A program made the translations under genes and the position numbers. Positions 44,960-55,300 of a DNA stretch of 64,000 nucleotides are shown piece by piece. The DNA lies in the NCBI GenBank assembly GCA_964513675.1, contig CAZEOD010000005.1, forward strand, positions 1 through 64,000, in the 5' to 3' direction. Source of the stretch: CALFVT01 sp964513675 (lineage in GTDB: Bacteria; Pseudomonadota; Alphaproteobacteria; Caulobacterales; Maricaulaceae). Below the pieces are notes generated by a model. It made no database searches. It was not told where the DNA came from and saw only the letters and a program-made list of their open reading frames with translations. The first letter of the stretch is position 1, and every line of letters begins with the position of its first letter.

Positions 44960-45922
44960 TTAACCCAGTAAGCTACGGCCTATATTCAAAAATTTTTCTT
45001 TGCGTAATTTTACACGCTCATCCGGCGCAAGCGCTGCTAATCGGTCAAGTTCCGCGCCGATAGTTTGCCCGACACGTTCAATCATTTCCGCGCGGTTACG
45101 ATGCGCGCCGCCAACAGGCTCTTCAATAATATGATCTATCACGCCAAAGGATTTTAAATCGCTAGCGGTGATCTTCATAGCCTTAGCCGCATCCTGCGCC
45201 CGCGTCCCATCACGCCATAAAATTGAAGCGCAGCCTTCCGGCGAAATCACAGAATAAATCGAATGTTCTAACATCATGACGCTATCGGCTGTCGCAATCG
45301 CAATCGCCCCGCCAGATCCGCCTTCCCCGCAAATAACCGACACAAATGAAGAGCGCATGGACAGACCTTTATCAATCGAACGCGCAATGGCTTCGGCTTG
45401 CCCGCGCTCTTCCGCGCCGCGCCCCGGAAATGCCCCCGCCGTATCAACAAAGGACACAACAGGCAGATCAAACCGCTCTGCAAGCTCCATAAGGCGCACG
45501 GCTTTGCGGTAGCCTTCAGGATTTGACATGCCAAAATTATGCACAAGACGCTGCTCAGTGGTTGCGCCTTTTTCATGGCCCATGACCACAACAGGGCGTC
45601 CGTCAAGCCGGCCTAATCCACCCAGCAATGCATGATCTTCGCCAAATTTACGGTCCCCTGCAAGCGGCGTGAAATCTGTAATCAGGGCTTTACGGTAATC
45701 AACAAAGTGGGGCCGCAAAGGGTGACGCGCCACTTGAGTTTTCTCCCATGGGCCAATCTTTTTATAAAGCTGCTCCAACTGCTGAACGGATTTTTCACGC
45801 AGTTGAGCAATTTCCGCCGACACATCAACGGTCTCATCCTTAAGCTCTAATAAATGTTCAATTTTACTATCCAACTCCGCAATAGGGCGTTCAAAATCTA
45901 GATAGGTGCGCGCAAAACTCAT
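44960..45922 (-). CDS. accA: acetyl-CoA carboxylase carboxyltransferase subunit alpha
   Basis: AccA of 320 residues. HPLRPHFVDY, MGHEKGATTEQRLVHNFGM and VSFVDTAGAFPGRGAEERGQ are the conserved core, and ICGEGGSGGAIAIATAD holds the oxyanion glycine pairs. With AccD it transfers carboxyl from biotin to acetyl-CoA for fatty-acid synthesis. It follows xerD by 83 bp in the usual alphaproteobacterial order. Confidence 0.97.
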   Translation of the reverse strand: MSFARTYLDFERPIAELDSKIEHLLELKDETVDVSAEIAQLREKSVQQLEQLYKKIGPWEKTQVARHPLRPHFVDYRKALITDFTPLAGDRKFGEDHALLGGLGRLDGRPVVVMGHEKGATTEQRLVHNFGMSNPEGYRKAVRLMELAERFDLPVVSFVDTAGAFPGRGAEERGQAEAIARSIDKGLSMRSSFVSVICGEGGSGGAIAIATADSVMMLEHSIYSVISPEGCASILWRDGTRAQDAAKAMKITASDLKSFGVIDHIIEEPVGGAHRNRAEMIERVGQTIGAELDRLAALAPDERVKLRKEKFLNIGRSLLG

Positions 45923-46005
45923 GGGCTTAGGCCTTTATTTATTACGCCCCTAACATAAAGCCCATGCTGTGAATAACAAGTCTCTTTGTAATGAAACTCC
46001 AGTGG

Positions 46006-46971
46006 CTATTTTTTATCCGCTAAAGGGTGAGAGCTATAGACAAGCTCTTTCAAACGGTCATCGAGGATATGGGTGTAAATCTGCGTGGTTGAAATATCAG
46101 AATGGCCGAGCAAGGTTTGAACACTGCGCAAATCAGCCCCGCGCGTAAGTAAATGAGTGGCAAAAGCATGGCGCAGCACATGGGGGGAGACCTTTGACGG
46201 CGGCAAACCCGCCTTAACCGCGATATCTTTTAGATCAATCGCGAACATTTCCCGCGTAATATGCCCTAATTTACCGCGAGACGGGAATAGAAAAACATCC
46301 GCGCGTTTACGGGCCTCAATCGTTTTCGGCAAGGTGTCTTGGCGAACGGCAATCCAAGCGCCTATCATTTCAAGTGCCGTTTCCGTAAGCGGCACAAGGC
46401 GTTCCTTTCCGCCTTTACCTTTAATCATCAGGCAGCCATTCCCGCGTTTAATTGCCTCTATGCGCTTCGGCTCATCCATTTTTAATATCGCCGCCGCCCG
46501 CTTTAACGGCGCAAATTTAAGGGAGACAAGCTCACTAACCCGCAAACCACCGGCATAGAGAATTTCTAGCATACATTGCCGCCGGATGCCTTTCGCGCTG
46601 TTATCCTGCTCTGCTGTATCAAACAGGCGCTCAACGTCATCTTCGGATAAAACTTTCGGCAAAGGCCGCCCGCGTTTTGGGCCGCGTATATTAAAAGCAG
46701 GGTTCGCGTCCATATCCCCTTCAGACTGTAAAAATCCTAAAAACTGCTTCAAAGCCGAGAGTTTTCGCGCGGTTGTCGCCGCTGATAATCCAGACCCTGC
46801 CCAATTTGCAAGCACAGCTTCAATATCTGGCGGCGTCAGATTTTCTGCCGCTCCTTTGATATGTCCAAACCAATCCATTAGATCTCGGCGGTAAGCCGCC
46901 AGCGTATTATCAGATGCACCGCGTTCTGCGCTCATCATTTCTAAAAACCGGTCAATCTGACTCTCTATCAT
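46006..46971 (-). CDS. xerD: site-specific tyrosine recombinase XerD
   Basis: Recombinase of 321 residues with an N-terminal SAM-like domain and a catalytic domain. The catalytic residues are Arg in YAGGLRVSELVSL, Lys in KGGKERLVPL, HxxR in HVLRHAFATHLL, His in LLGHSDISTTQIYTHI and Tyr in the same segment. With XerC it resolves chromosome dimers at dif. Synteny with accA marks it as the housekeeping enzyme, not a mobile-element integrase. Its ATG overlaps the previous stop as TAATG. Confidence 0.93.
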   Translation of the reverse strand: MIESQIDRFLEMMSAERGASDNTLAAYRRDLMDWFGHIKGAAENLTPPDIEAVLANWAGSGLSAATTARKLSALKQFLGFLQSEGDMDANPAFNIRGPKRGRPLPKVLSEDDVERLFDTAEQDNSAKGIRRQCMLEILYAGGLRVSELVSLKFAPLKRAAAILKMDEPKRIEAIKRGNGCLMIKGKGGKERLVPLTETALEMIGAWIAVRQDTLPKTIEARKRADVFLFPSRGKLGHITREMFAIDLKDIAVKAGLPPSKVSPHVLRHAFATHLLTRGADLRSVQTLLGHSDISTTQIYTHILDDRLKELVYSSHPLADKK

Positions 46972-48599
46972 TACTCGGCAACAGCCTGTGCGGGAACACG
47001 GGAAAGAAAATCATAGGCCGCTAATTCGCCCGCTTCACGGGCTAATCCAGCGTCCGACAGGGCCGAAACATAGCTATAAATTTCCAGTTCTGATAAATCA
47101 GTCACCTCTCGAGAGCCAATATCATGAGCAATCATCATTAGAACATGTGCCCGCGCACCCGATTTTGCGGCGCTATTTAATTGCGCAAGACGCGCAGGAT
47201 TTATAGCATCTGAGGCCTTATACTCATTGAAAACATTAAAGGTCGTTTCAGACATCTGCGCCCCAAGGCCGAGGCCAATAAACGCATCGCGCCGTGCATT
47301 GCGCCGCGTATCACCTTCGCCCGTTAGCCTCGTTTCGATATCGAGCCCTAATGGCCCGAGTAAAAACCCATTGCCAAGCGCATCGGAGGCAAGCGCAATG
47401 CGTCCCGCCAACGGCTCATTCGGATCAAGCGCTTGATAAATCCCGCGAAGCGTTGATAAATCACCGCGCCGCAGCGCTGCCCATGTAAAGCGGCGGGCAT
47501 CTAATTGAGCTTGATCTTCGGCGCTAACAAAGCTCAGAGCTTCACCCAAAAGCTGCGTCATTTGCGGCACAAAACCAACTGTTTCGGACAGATTTAACAG
47601 CGCTGCAACAGCTTGGGACGCCGCTTGAGGGTCACTATAATTAACCGCCAAATTATAAAGCTGCGCGGTTGATTTCGCCTGCGTGTCAGGGTCTTGCAAC
47701 CCTGCCAAAGCCGTATCAATATCAAAACTCGCCCCGCCCGCGAGGTCATCCGCATCAAATAAAAGCGATGACATAATGGATGTCATATCTTGCGGCGTGA
47801 GGCGGTTTTGCGTTTTAAACATTGCGGCCAAACGCTCATTTGGCCGCTTATCCGTATTACGCGTCATCGCAAGATAGTCATTCACCGACACCGCCTTATC
47901 AGGGGCCATCAAGGCGCTGAGCCTATCCAACAGCGGGTCTCCTGCGGCTATATTTTTCGGTGGATTTTTGCGAAGGCCAAGCACGGCATCTGATAAGGCG
48001 ATGAAGTCGGGATTAATGTCATCGCGCTCTCGCATCAAATTCAGCGTTAATTCTGCGGCCGCCCCTTCATCGCGGCTGATGTGGCATATAATCCGCATCT
48101 GCATCCAAAACGGCGCGCTGCGGTTATCAATTTCGCGGTCAGATTCGCGGCAGGCTGCCTCTTGATCGCCAGAGGCCAAGGCCAGTTGCGTTCGAAAACT
48201 TGCCTCTCTTTGTAGCGGGTTTTGCGGATCAGATAAACTCTTCAGCGCTGTATAATCTTGCAATCGGAGCTTGGCTTGCGTTTTCACCCTTAAGTAATTT
48301 TGCCGCGCATCCTCATCACCCTCTGGCGGTACGCCTGCTGATAATAAAACACGGCGCATAAACGCTTTAGGAAGCTCTGAAAGCTGAGCGAAATTAACGC
48401 TCTCTATGGCTTGGCTGGCCTGCGCGGCGGAAACGCCTTGCCACAGCGCGGGATCAAGCCCGCCATTGCTCGGGTTAAGGGGTTCAGAATCATAGCGCTG
48501 CGCGGCGCCAAGTTGACCAATATCGACCTGCGCAGAAACAGGCAAAACCGCACAAAACGGCATAAGACCAAAACAAGCAGATAATAAAGCACGGCGCAT
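46971..48599 (-). CDS. exported alpha-helical protein of unknown function upstream of xerD
   Basis: Protein of 542 residues with a signal peptide (MRRALLSACFGLMPFCAVLPVSAQ). The rest is Ala/Leu-rich and helical, with repeat-like segments that resemble TPR or solenoid helices without a clear consensus. No catalytic motif is seen. Translation is coupled to xerD by TAATG, and its own ATG lies 4 bases after the stop of a 46-residue membrane peptide gene. A periplasmic scaffold role is a guess. Confidence 0.65.
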   Translation of the reverse strand: MRRALLSACFGLMPFCAVLPVSAQVDIGQLGAAQRYDSEPLNPSNGGLDPALWQGVSAAQASQAIESVNFAQLSELPKAFMRRVLLSAGVPPEGDEDARQNYLRVKTQAKLRLQDYTALKSLSDPQNPLQREASFRTQLALASGDQEAACRESDREIDNRSAPFWMQMRIICHISRDEGAAAELTLNLMRERDDINPDFIALSDAVLGLRKNPPKNIAAGDPLLDRLSALMAPDKAVSVNDYLAMTRNTDKRPNERLAAMFKTQNRLTPQDMTSIMSSLLFDADDLAGGASFDIDTALAGLQDPDTQAKSTAQLYNLAVNYSDPQAASQAVAALLNLSETVGFVPQMTQLLGEALSFVSAEDQAQLDARRFTWAALRRGDLSTLRGIYQALDPNEPLAGRIALASDALGNGFLLGPLGLDIETRLTGEGDTRRNARRDAFIGLGLGAQMSETTFNVFNEYKASDAINPARLAQLNSAAKSGARAHVLMMIAHDIGSREVTDLSELEIYSYVSALSDAGLAREAGELAAYDFLSRVPAQAVAE

Positions 48600-48603
48600 G
48601 ATC

Positions 48604-48744
48604 TTATGTCCCCGGATCAATCGGTAAAGTCACTGTAACATCCGTTTGGTCTGCATGTTCAGCCCCGCCTTGCGACATTAACCAAAAATATACACCGCAT
48701 AACAGAAGACATAAAACGCCAAAGGCGAGCAATAACTTTTTCAT
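48604..48744 (-). CDS. 46-residue single-pass membrane peptide
   Basis: A short gene with GAGGG about six bases before its ATG. It starts MKKLLLAFGVLCLLLCG, continues with a hydrophobic helix to about residue 22, and ends in a polar periplasmic tail (QTDVTVTLPIDPGT). Stop and next start are four bases apart, so it belongs to the operon with the 542-residue protein and xerD. I do not recognise a family; length, SD and coupling make it likely real. Confidence 0.6.
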   Translation of the reverse strand: MKKLLLAFGVLCLLLCGVYFWLMSQGGAEHADQTDVTVTLPIDPGT

Positions 48745-48945
48745 AGAACCCTCAATTAAACTATATGACTGCCATAGCCTTGAAAAATTTTCGCCGCGCT
48801 ATTGAGCGAAACTAGATTTATCGCCATAGTAGAAGAAATTTGAACATTAGCCAGAGCGAAGACCCATAATTTTTGTTAAGGCAAAGCGCAACATATGATG
48901 TCTTTGGATGTAAAGCCATAAGACGTGAGAGGGTAAAGGCAGACT

Positions 48946-49620
48946 ATGCCGATTGAGATTGATAGACCCATAGCCCTTGTGGGCCTTATGGGTGTGGGCA
49001 AGACAACCATCGGGCGACGTCTTGCGGCAAAATTAGATTTGCCATTCCACGATTCAGATGAAGAGATTGAGACCGCATCTCGGCGGACGATTTCAGGCTA
49101 TTTTCGGGATCACGGCGAAGCTGCGTTCCGCGAGGGCGAATGCCGCGTTATTACACGTCTGCTGGACTATAAGCCTATTATTTTAGGAACGGGCGGCGGC
49201 GCCTTTATCTATCCGGAGACACAAAAGGTCTTGCTGGATAATGCCTTGACCATATGGCTTAAAGGCGACTTTGAAACGCTGTTTGAGCGCGTCAGCCGAA
49301 AAGATACGCGCCCGCTCTTACAAGTTCCTGACCCCGCGGGCACATATAAAAAATTAATGGATGAACGTTACCCTATTTACGCTAAAGCGCATATCACTGT
49401 GGATATCGCGAAAGGCCCACATCTTCGCACGGTCAACCGCGTCATGCGCGCGATTGAGGTTTATCTGGCAGAAGAAAGTGGACAACCGCTGAAAAAACGG
49501 CGCAAACCTCGCCGCCGCTTACGCCGTAGACGACAAAAAATAGCAAAAAGCCAAGTTCTGGACACAACAGCGCCAAAACCTGTCGATGTAGACATAGCTA
49601 GCCCGAAAGCCGACGCATGA
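48946..49620 (+). CDS. aroK: shikimate kinase with a basic C-terminal extension
   Basis: Kinase of 224 residues. The P-loop is GLMGVGKTTIG, the shikimate-binding Asp and Arg lie in FHDSDEEIE and FREGE, and the lid arginine is in RKDTRPLL. LGTGGGAF is also present. Core enzymes end near residue 175. Here an Arg/Lys-rich stretch (KKRRKPRRRLRRRRQK) and an acidic tail follow. It phosphorylates shikimate for aromatic amino acid synthesis. ATGA overlap couples it to aroB. Confidence 0.93.
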   Translation: MPIEIDRPIALVGLMGVGKTTIGRRLAAKLDLPFHDSDEEIETASRRTISGYFRDHGEAAFREGECRVITRLLDYKPIILGTGGGAFIYPETQKVLLDNALTIWLKGDFETLFERVSRKDTRPLLQVPDPAGTYKKLMDERYPIYAKAHITVDIAKGPHLRTVNRVMRAIEVYLAEESGQPLKKRRKPRRRLRRRRQKIAKSQVLDTTAPKPVDVDIASPKADA

Positions 49621-50744
49621 GTGATCTCTTAACTGTCCCTGTTAATCTCGGGGATCGCTCTTATGATATTCTCACAGGCCCGGGATTATTGACCAAAGCC
49701 GGAGAGGTTATCGCGCCGTTTTTACCGGCAAATCGTACCGTCATAGTGACGGACGAGACGGTTCATAGTCTTCACGGACAGACACTATCTGATAGCCTGA
49801 CAGCCGCAAATATCGACCATAGTTTTATTATTCGCCCGTCAGGTGAAGCGCAAAAAAGCTTTGAAACTTTACAGCGCGTGCTGGATGGGTTCTTTGAGGC
49901 TGGCCTATCGCGCAAAGATGTTGTCATTGCCTTTGGCGGCGGCGTTATGGGGGATCTCACCGGATTTGCCGCTTCTATTTATAAACGTGGATGCGGCTTC
50001 ATTCAAATCCCGACGACGCTTCTGGCGCAAGTCGATAGCTCTGTTGGCGGTAAGACCGCGATTAACAACCGCTTTGGTAAAAATCTTGTCGGGGCCTTTT
50101 ATCAACCCCGCCTTGTAATCGCCGATATTGATGTTTTAAAAACCCTGCCCCCGCGCGAGCTAAAAGCGGGCTATGCCGAAGTCGTAAAATATGGCCTTTT
50201 AGGTGACCGCGATTTCTTCGACTGGCTTGAGGTTAATGGGCCGTCCATCCTAGCCCTTGACCCCTCTGCTACGGCGCAGGCCATTGCAACATCTTGCCAA
50301 ACCAAAGCCCGAATTGTCGCTGAGGATGAATATGAAAATGGGCGGCGGGCGCTGTTAAATCTAGGCCATACATTTGGGCATGCTTTAGAGCTTGAATCTG
50401 GATATGACGGCGATCTTCTTCATGGTGAAGCCGTTAGTATCGGCATGATTATGGCTTTTGAGTTTAGCCATGCCATCGGTTTATGCCCACAGCAAGACGT
50501 CACCCGCATGGACGCGCATATGAAAAACCTCGGCATGCCGCGCCTGCCCGATGCCGCGCATTTATTCAAGGACCCGGCCAAGATTTTGGCGCATATGGGC
50601 CATGATAAGAAAAATGAAGGCCCGCATTTAACACTGATACTCGCGCGGGAAATTGGTGAGAGTTTTGTCGAGAAACGCGCCGATAAACAGGCCGTTAGTG
50701 ACTATCTAATATCGCTGTCAAAAAGGCTAGCTCATGTGGGATAA
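49617..50744 (+). CDS. aroB: 3-dehydroquinate synthase
   Basis: AroB of 375 residues. FGGGVMGDLTGFAAS binds NAD, PTTLLAQVDSSVGGKTAIN holds conserved catalytic residues, and zinc ligands lie in GYAEVVKYG, LGHTFGHALE and GEAVSIGM. It cyclises DAHP to 3-dehydroquinate. The gene lies between aroK and corC with overlaps of 4 and 11 bp. Confidence 0.96.
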   Translation: MSDLLTVPVNLGDRSYDILTGPGLLTKAGEVIAPFLPANRTVIVTDETVHSLHGQTLSDSLTAANIDHSFIIRPSGEAQKSFETLQRVLDGFFEAGLSRKDVVIAFGGGVMGDLTGFAASIYKRGCGFIQIPTTLLAQVDSSVGGKTAINNRFGKNLVGAFYQPRLVIADIDVLKTLPPRELKAGYAEVVKYGLLGDRDFFDWLEVNGPSILALDPSATAQAIATSCQTKARIVAEDEYENGRRALLNLGHTFGHALELESGYDGDLLHGEAVSIGMIMAFEFSHAIGLCPQQDVTRMDAHMKNLGMPRLPDAAHLFKDPAKILAHMGHDKKNEGPHLTLILAREIGESFVEKRADKQAVSDYLISLSKRLAHVG

Positions 50745-52026
50745 GCTTTTAGAAACCGAGTCGCTCTTACAACTCGGTTTAGTTGTTTTACTACTTTTAT
50801 TTTCAGCCTTTTTTTCCGGCTCTGAAACCTCGTTAACTGCGGCGTCGCGTGCGCGAATGCATCAGCTTGAGAAAGATGGCGATAAACGCGCGACCCTTGT
50901 GAGCAAACTTTTAAACATGCGCGAGCGCCTGCTTGGCGCGATTTTGCTGGGTAATAATTTCGTCAACATCCTCGCATCCTCTATTATGGCGGGGCTTATG
51001 CTGTCTATCGTTGGTGAGGCCGGAATTATTTATGCGACGATCATTACAACAGCGCTGATTTTGATTTTTGCCGAAGTTCTGCCCAAGACCTATGCGATTA
51101 GCCAACCAGATAAAATGGCGCTTCATGTTGTCCGCCCGATTAGCTTTATCGTAACTCTTCTCGCTCCGATTGTCGCTGTTGTGCAGGCGATTGTGAGCGC
51201 AACACTTCGGCTCGGCGGCGCAGATATTACGGCATCGCCATATACCGCGATGGATGAGATTCGCGGCGCAGTTGACCTTGGCCATCAAGAGGGCGATGTC
51301 GCCAAACGTGCGCGCGATCAAATTATCGGCGTGTTAGAGCTTGGGGAATTAACTGTGGAAGCGGTGATGATTCACCGTAAAAATTTGGCGATGATTGATG
51401 CCGATAACTCCCCTGAACAAATAGTCAAAGACGTCTTAGCCAGTGGCCATACCCGTATGCCACTGTGGAAAGGCGACAAAGATAATGTCATCGGGATTTT
51501 ACACGCTAAAGACCTTTTAAAAGCTTTATCGAGAAATGACGGAGATATTGCGAGCCTGAATATAAAGCGTATTGTTCGTGAACCGTGGTTTATACCGGAA
51601 ACAACTTCTGTTGTGCAGCAATTGCGCGCATTTCAACAAAAACGCGAGCATTTTGCCCTTGTCGTTGATGAATATGGCGCGCTTATGGGCGTTCTGACCT
51701 TAGAAGATATTATCGAAGAAATTGTAGGTGATATTCAAGATGAATATGACACAGTTATTGAAGGGCTAACGCGGCTGAAAAGCGGCGCTGTGATCGCGCG
51801 CGGGGACATCCCTGTCAGAGATTTAAACAGAGCGTTAGATTGGTCGCTTCCCGATGAAGAAGCTGTGACACTTGCGGGGCTTGTTATCCATGAATCGCAA
51901 ACAATCCCCGATGAAGGGCAAACTTTTGCCTTTTACGGCTACCGCTTTGAAATACTCGAACGGCTGCGCAATCAAATTGTCAAGCTTAAGGTGACCCATA
52001 GCTTCGAAGCTGATCGTCATAATTAA
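50734..52026 (+). CDS. CorC/HlyC-family CNNM-type membrane protein
   Basis: Protein of 430 residues with an N-terminal DUF21 domain of four hydrophobic segments (SAFFSGSETSLTAASRARM, then LILIFAEVLPKTYA), a pair of CBS domains around residues 205-325, and a C-terminal CorC_HlyC domain (LAGLVIHESQTIP). Relatives export Mg2+ or Co2+. The aroK-aroB-corC order is common in alphaproteobacteria. Substrate is inferred from the family. Confidence 0.88.
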   Translation: MWDKLLETESLLQLGLVVLLLLFSAFFSGSETSLTAASRARMHQLEKDGDKRATLVSKLLNMRERLLGAILLGNNFVNILASSIMAGLMLSIVGEAGIIYATIITTALILIFAEVLPKTYAISQPDKMALHVVRPISFIVTLLAPIVAVVQAIVSATLRLGGADITASPYTAMDEIRGAVDLGHQEGDVAKRARDQIIGVLELGELTVEAVMIHRKNLAMIDADNSPEQIVKDVLASGHTRMPLWKGDKDNVIGILHAKDLLKALSRNDGDIASLNIKRIVREPWFIPETTSVVQQLRAFQQKREHFALVVDEYGALMGVLTLEDIIEEIVGDIQDEYDTVIEGLTRLKSGAVIARGDIPVRDLNRALDWSLPDEEAVTLAGLVIHESQTIPDEGQTFAFYGYRFEILERLRNQIVKLKVTHSFEADRHN

Positions 52027-52118
52027 AAGCCCTGCCAAAATGCGCCGCCTTCACTCAGACATATAATCATGATCCAATATGAGCCATTAGGCACAGGGTT
52101 ATCGGCGATTATATATCA

Positions 52119-52258
52119 CGCCCTCTCTCTAGGCCTTAGGCCGCTTAATCCCGAAGCGGGATAGAGCGTAAAAGAGCGGCTGTCATTAAACCCGTTAGGG
52201 CGCGGAGTATGTCACCATGCTTATGCCCTTTCGCTGACGTCACTCCATACGACGCCCT
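52119..52258. ncRNA. candidate structured RNA or attenuator between corC and the TonB receptor
   Basis: Three nested stems can be drawn: CGCCCT (52119-52124) with AGGGCG (52197-52202), GCCGCT (52140-52145) with AGCGGC (52175-52180), and ATCCCG (52148-52153) with CGGGAT (52157-52162). A second CGCCCT (52253-52258) could compete for AGGGCG. Strand cannot be decided, since all pairs read both ways. I do not recognise 6S, SRP, tmRNA, RNase P or a known riboswitch. No gene is supported in 52027-52393. Confidence 0.4.
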
Positions 52259-52332
52259 TAAGAAAGAAAACCATCAAGCAGACAGCGGCTCATGTCACCT
52301 CATCACACCACACCTTAGGGCCATCCACGCAT

Positions 52333-52364
52333 AAAAAAAGGGCCCTCCAAAGTCTGGAGAGCCC
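52333..52364 (-). terminator. intrinsic terminator of the large TonB receptor gene
   Basis: On the minus strand GGGCTCTCCA pairs with TGGAGGGCCC around a five-base loop, with one mismatch, and a run of seven or more T follows. It starts 30 bp after the receptor stop codon. Confidence 0.9.
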
Positions 52365-52393
52365 AATAAGAATTTGTTTTTAAGGGGTAAACC

Positions 52394-55300
52394 CTAGAAC
52401 GTTGCCCGAAGGATCGCTGAGAAACGGCGATCACTACGAATAAACGAGCGTGGCGCGCGCAGACCATCTTCACGAATGGTTTGCGTTGTTTCAGTGATAT
52501 CATCCAATAAGTTGACACCTTGCAGGCCAATACGGACATTTTCATTGATGCTATAGAATACAGAGGCATCAAGTTGGCCCGTTGCTTCCTGATAGATCGC
52601 AGAGAATGGGAAGATCACATCACGTGGCGTCACGAGGAAATCACTCCGCCAGTTATAGGCAAGTCGACCCTGCCATGGACCTTTTTCATATAAACCAATC
52701 GCGTTGATATTATGTTCTGACACACGCGGGAAAATCCCGTCATCAACTGCAAAATTTGGCCCTGCTGGATTTTGACCGTCACTCGCGGGTCCGACAAATA
52801 GGTCCGGATCAACTTCAGACGGAACACCATCTGCATCAATATAGGCATAGTTAAACTGTACACCTAGGCCAGATAGAGGTCCCGGTAAGAAGTCATAAAA
52901 CTGCTGATATGCAAATTCGAAACCTTTTAACTCACCAGTTTCTTGGGAATTAATGCTTGTATTAAAGGCTACAGGTAGCCCGCTAATAAGAACATCTCCA
53001 CCAGCTGGGTCAGGTACATTTAAGGCACCTCCCGTAATGAAGTTATCAATCGTCTTATAAAAACCAGATAATGTGATAGATCCAGAGTCGTTGAAATACC
53101 ATTCATAGGATAGATCAAAGTTCCACGCTGTTTGCGGCAGAAGTTGAGCATTACCGGAAAAGTTACCTATGAAGCCGCCAAATGTATTTGTTCCATCACC
53201 ATTTTCGATGTCTTGGAATGTACCAATAGCCGGACGTTGATTGATTTGAGCCGTATCAGGACGCGACAAGGTACGCGATGCAGCAAAGCGAATTAAACGG
53301 CCTTCATTCAGGTCAAGCTTAACGTTCAAGCTCGGAAGCCATTCGTCATAAGTAGTGTTAACGGGAACTGTAAGGATGTTACCATCACCAAATTGATTTT
53401 GCAGAGCGACCAAATCCAAACTACAGGCCCCGGGAGGTCCATCTAGATCATTAGGGTTGTTACATGGATCAATCGTCACGCCATTTTGCTCAAATGGTAC
53501 TGTACCCACGAATAAACCATTAAAGGCCGGTAAGAGCTGAACACTATCAATTGTACGTTCAGTGCGGACGTAACGAATACCAATGTTACCGTCTAGGCCC
53601 ACTCCATTCCCGCCGAAATCATCCGTTCCGAAGTCAAGACGTGTATAAGCCGCAAAATTTTCGCGTGTTAAACTTGTCGTTTCACCTTCGGTAAAGGGAG
53701 TTCCCGGAATAATTTGATCGCCATTCGTACATACACGATCAGATAATGGAGAATAGGCCGCACCGCAGAAAGCACGTGACCCTGTGGGGCCGCCCGTTGC
53801 CGCAATTAAATCCCGACGAACTTGCTCAAAAGCATCAAAGTCTCTCGCACCCGGGCCTGTATAAGCCAAAATTTGGTCAAATCCGATAGTGCCTTCAAGC
53901 CCGCGCTGAAAGCCGTCAAAGTTAACAGGACCAAAAAGTCCATTTACCGCATCATTTAAAGCAGGGTTCGTATTTCCGCCAAGTAATAAGATAGACTCAA
54001 CATCGTTAAAGTCATTATTCGTACCAGGCCCGAATGCTGTTCCGTTAATATCGCGGCCTGTCCAGACTTCGGAGATATTACCCCAGGTAAAGTCAGACTC
54101 ACGAATATCTGTGTCTTGATCTGAATAACGCACACCTGCGCGAACTGATTTCAACCAGCCATCATTGGAAAAGTCATATTCGACATCCCCTTTAAAGGCC
54201 AAGGAATCCGCGTCATTAGAGACCCGCTGTTCAGCAAGAGCCCGAATGAACTGACTATTTGGCTGTGAAAAGAAGTCAGCTGACTCTCCTTCTGGAACAA
54301 GAAATTGTACAGTAGGAACTCCGTTCTGCTCTTCACCTATGCGAACACGCGAGAAGAAAGATCTAATCACTTCAGTTTGGAAAACTTCATTCGAAGAATC
54401 AATATATTGGGCATCAAAATTAAACCTTAAGTTATCCGTTGGCGCATATTTAAGGTTGAAACCAAAGTCTTCTGTTGTATCTTCTTCTAGGAAACTACGT
54501 GTACTTGCTTGTTGCTGACCACCTTCACTTGGAAGAAGTGCAGCCGTGGCATTCGGGCCGCGCCACTGCGTGTTATCCGTGATCGTACCTGTTTGGAAAA
54601 CGCCATCTTCGTCAAACGTAAAGTCAGTTATACCAAATCGGCCATCGCCGCGTGTATTCTGAGTCCCATCACCTTGCGTCTGAATAACATTTTCGCCCCA
54701 CTCCAATGTAGAATCAGAGCGTAGGAATTGAGCTGTTGCCAACCATTTTTGATCTGGGCTTTCCCATTGACCCGCTAAAGCAATACCACGGCGATCCCGC
54801 TCAAAATCTTGTCGGCGAATACCGCCGCCTGCTGGAATCAATAAATTTGTATCTAGGCCATTATCTGTCGACCCGCCATTTTGGCCCGGACTTTCAAACG
54901 CAGCTAATTGCGTACTATCAGCACGTGAAATCAACTCAGACGCAGAGAGATTACCTAAAAGGCCAAACTTGCCTGCATTTGTTTCCCATGTATTAGAGAG
55001 TAAAATAGAACCAGACGGTGTCGCCTTCTCTGCTTTGTCACCATAGTTAAGCTCGAGTGAATAAGCAACTTGCGGGCCTTCTTTGTCAAAAGGAACGCGC
55101 GTGTTCAAATCAATTGTCCCTGCAATACCGCCTTCAATCAGATCAGCCGATTGGTTTTTGAAAACCTTAACAGAACCAAGGAGTTCAGGAGAAACATCTT
55201 CAAAACCAAGAACGCCGCCTGAATTTGCACCGAAAACATCACGGCCGTTTAGCTCTGAACGAACAAATGGCAATCCGCGAATAACAACGCCTGAACCTTC

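Noticed and set aside
46006..46971. Tyrosine recombinase as sign of an integrated element
   Set aside because: Sequence and the accA neighbour identify housekeeping XerD; no att repeats or phage genes are near.
52069..52164. 31-codon frame starting at an ATG in the corC-receptor gap
   Set aside because: No SD and it runs into the stem-rich region; the pairing pattern is a better explanation.
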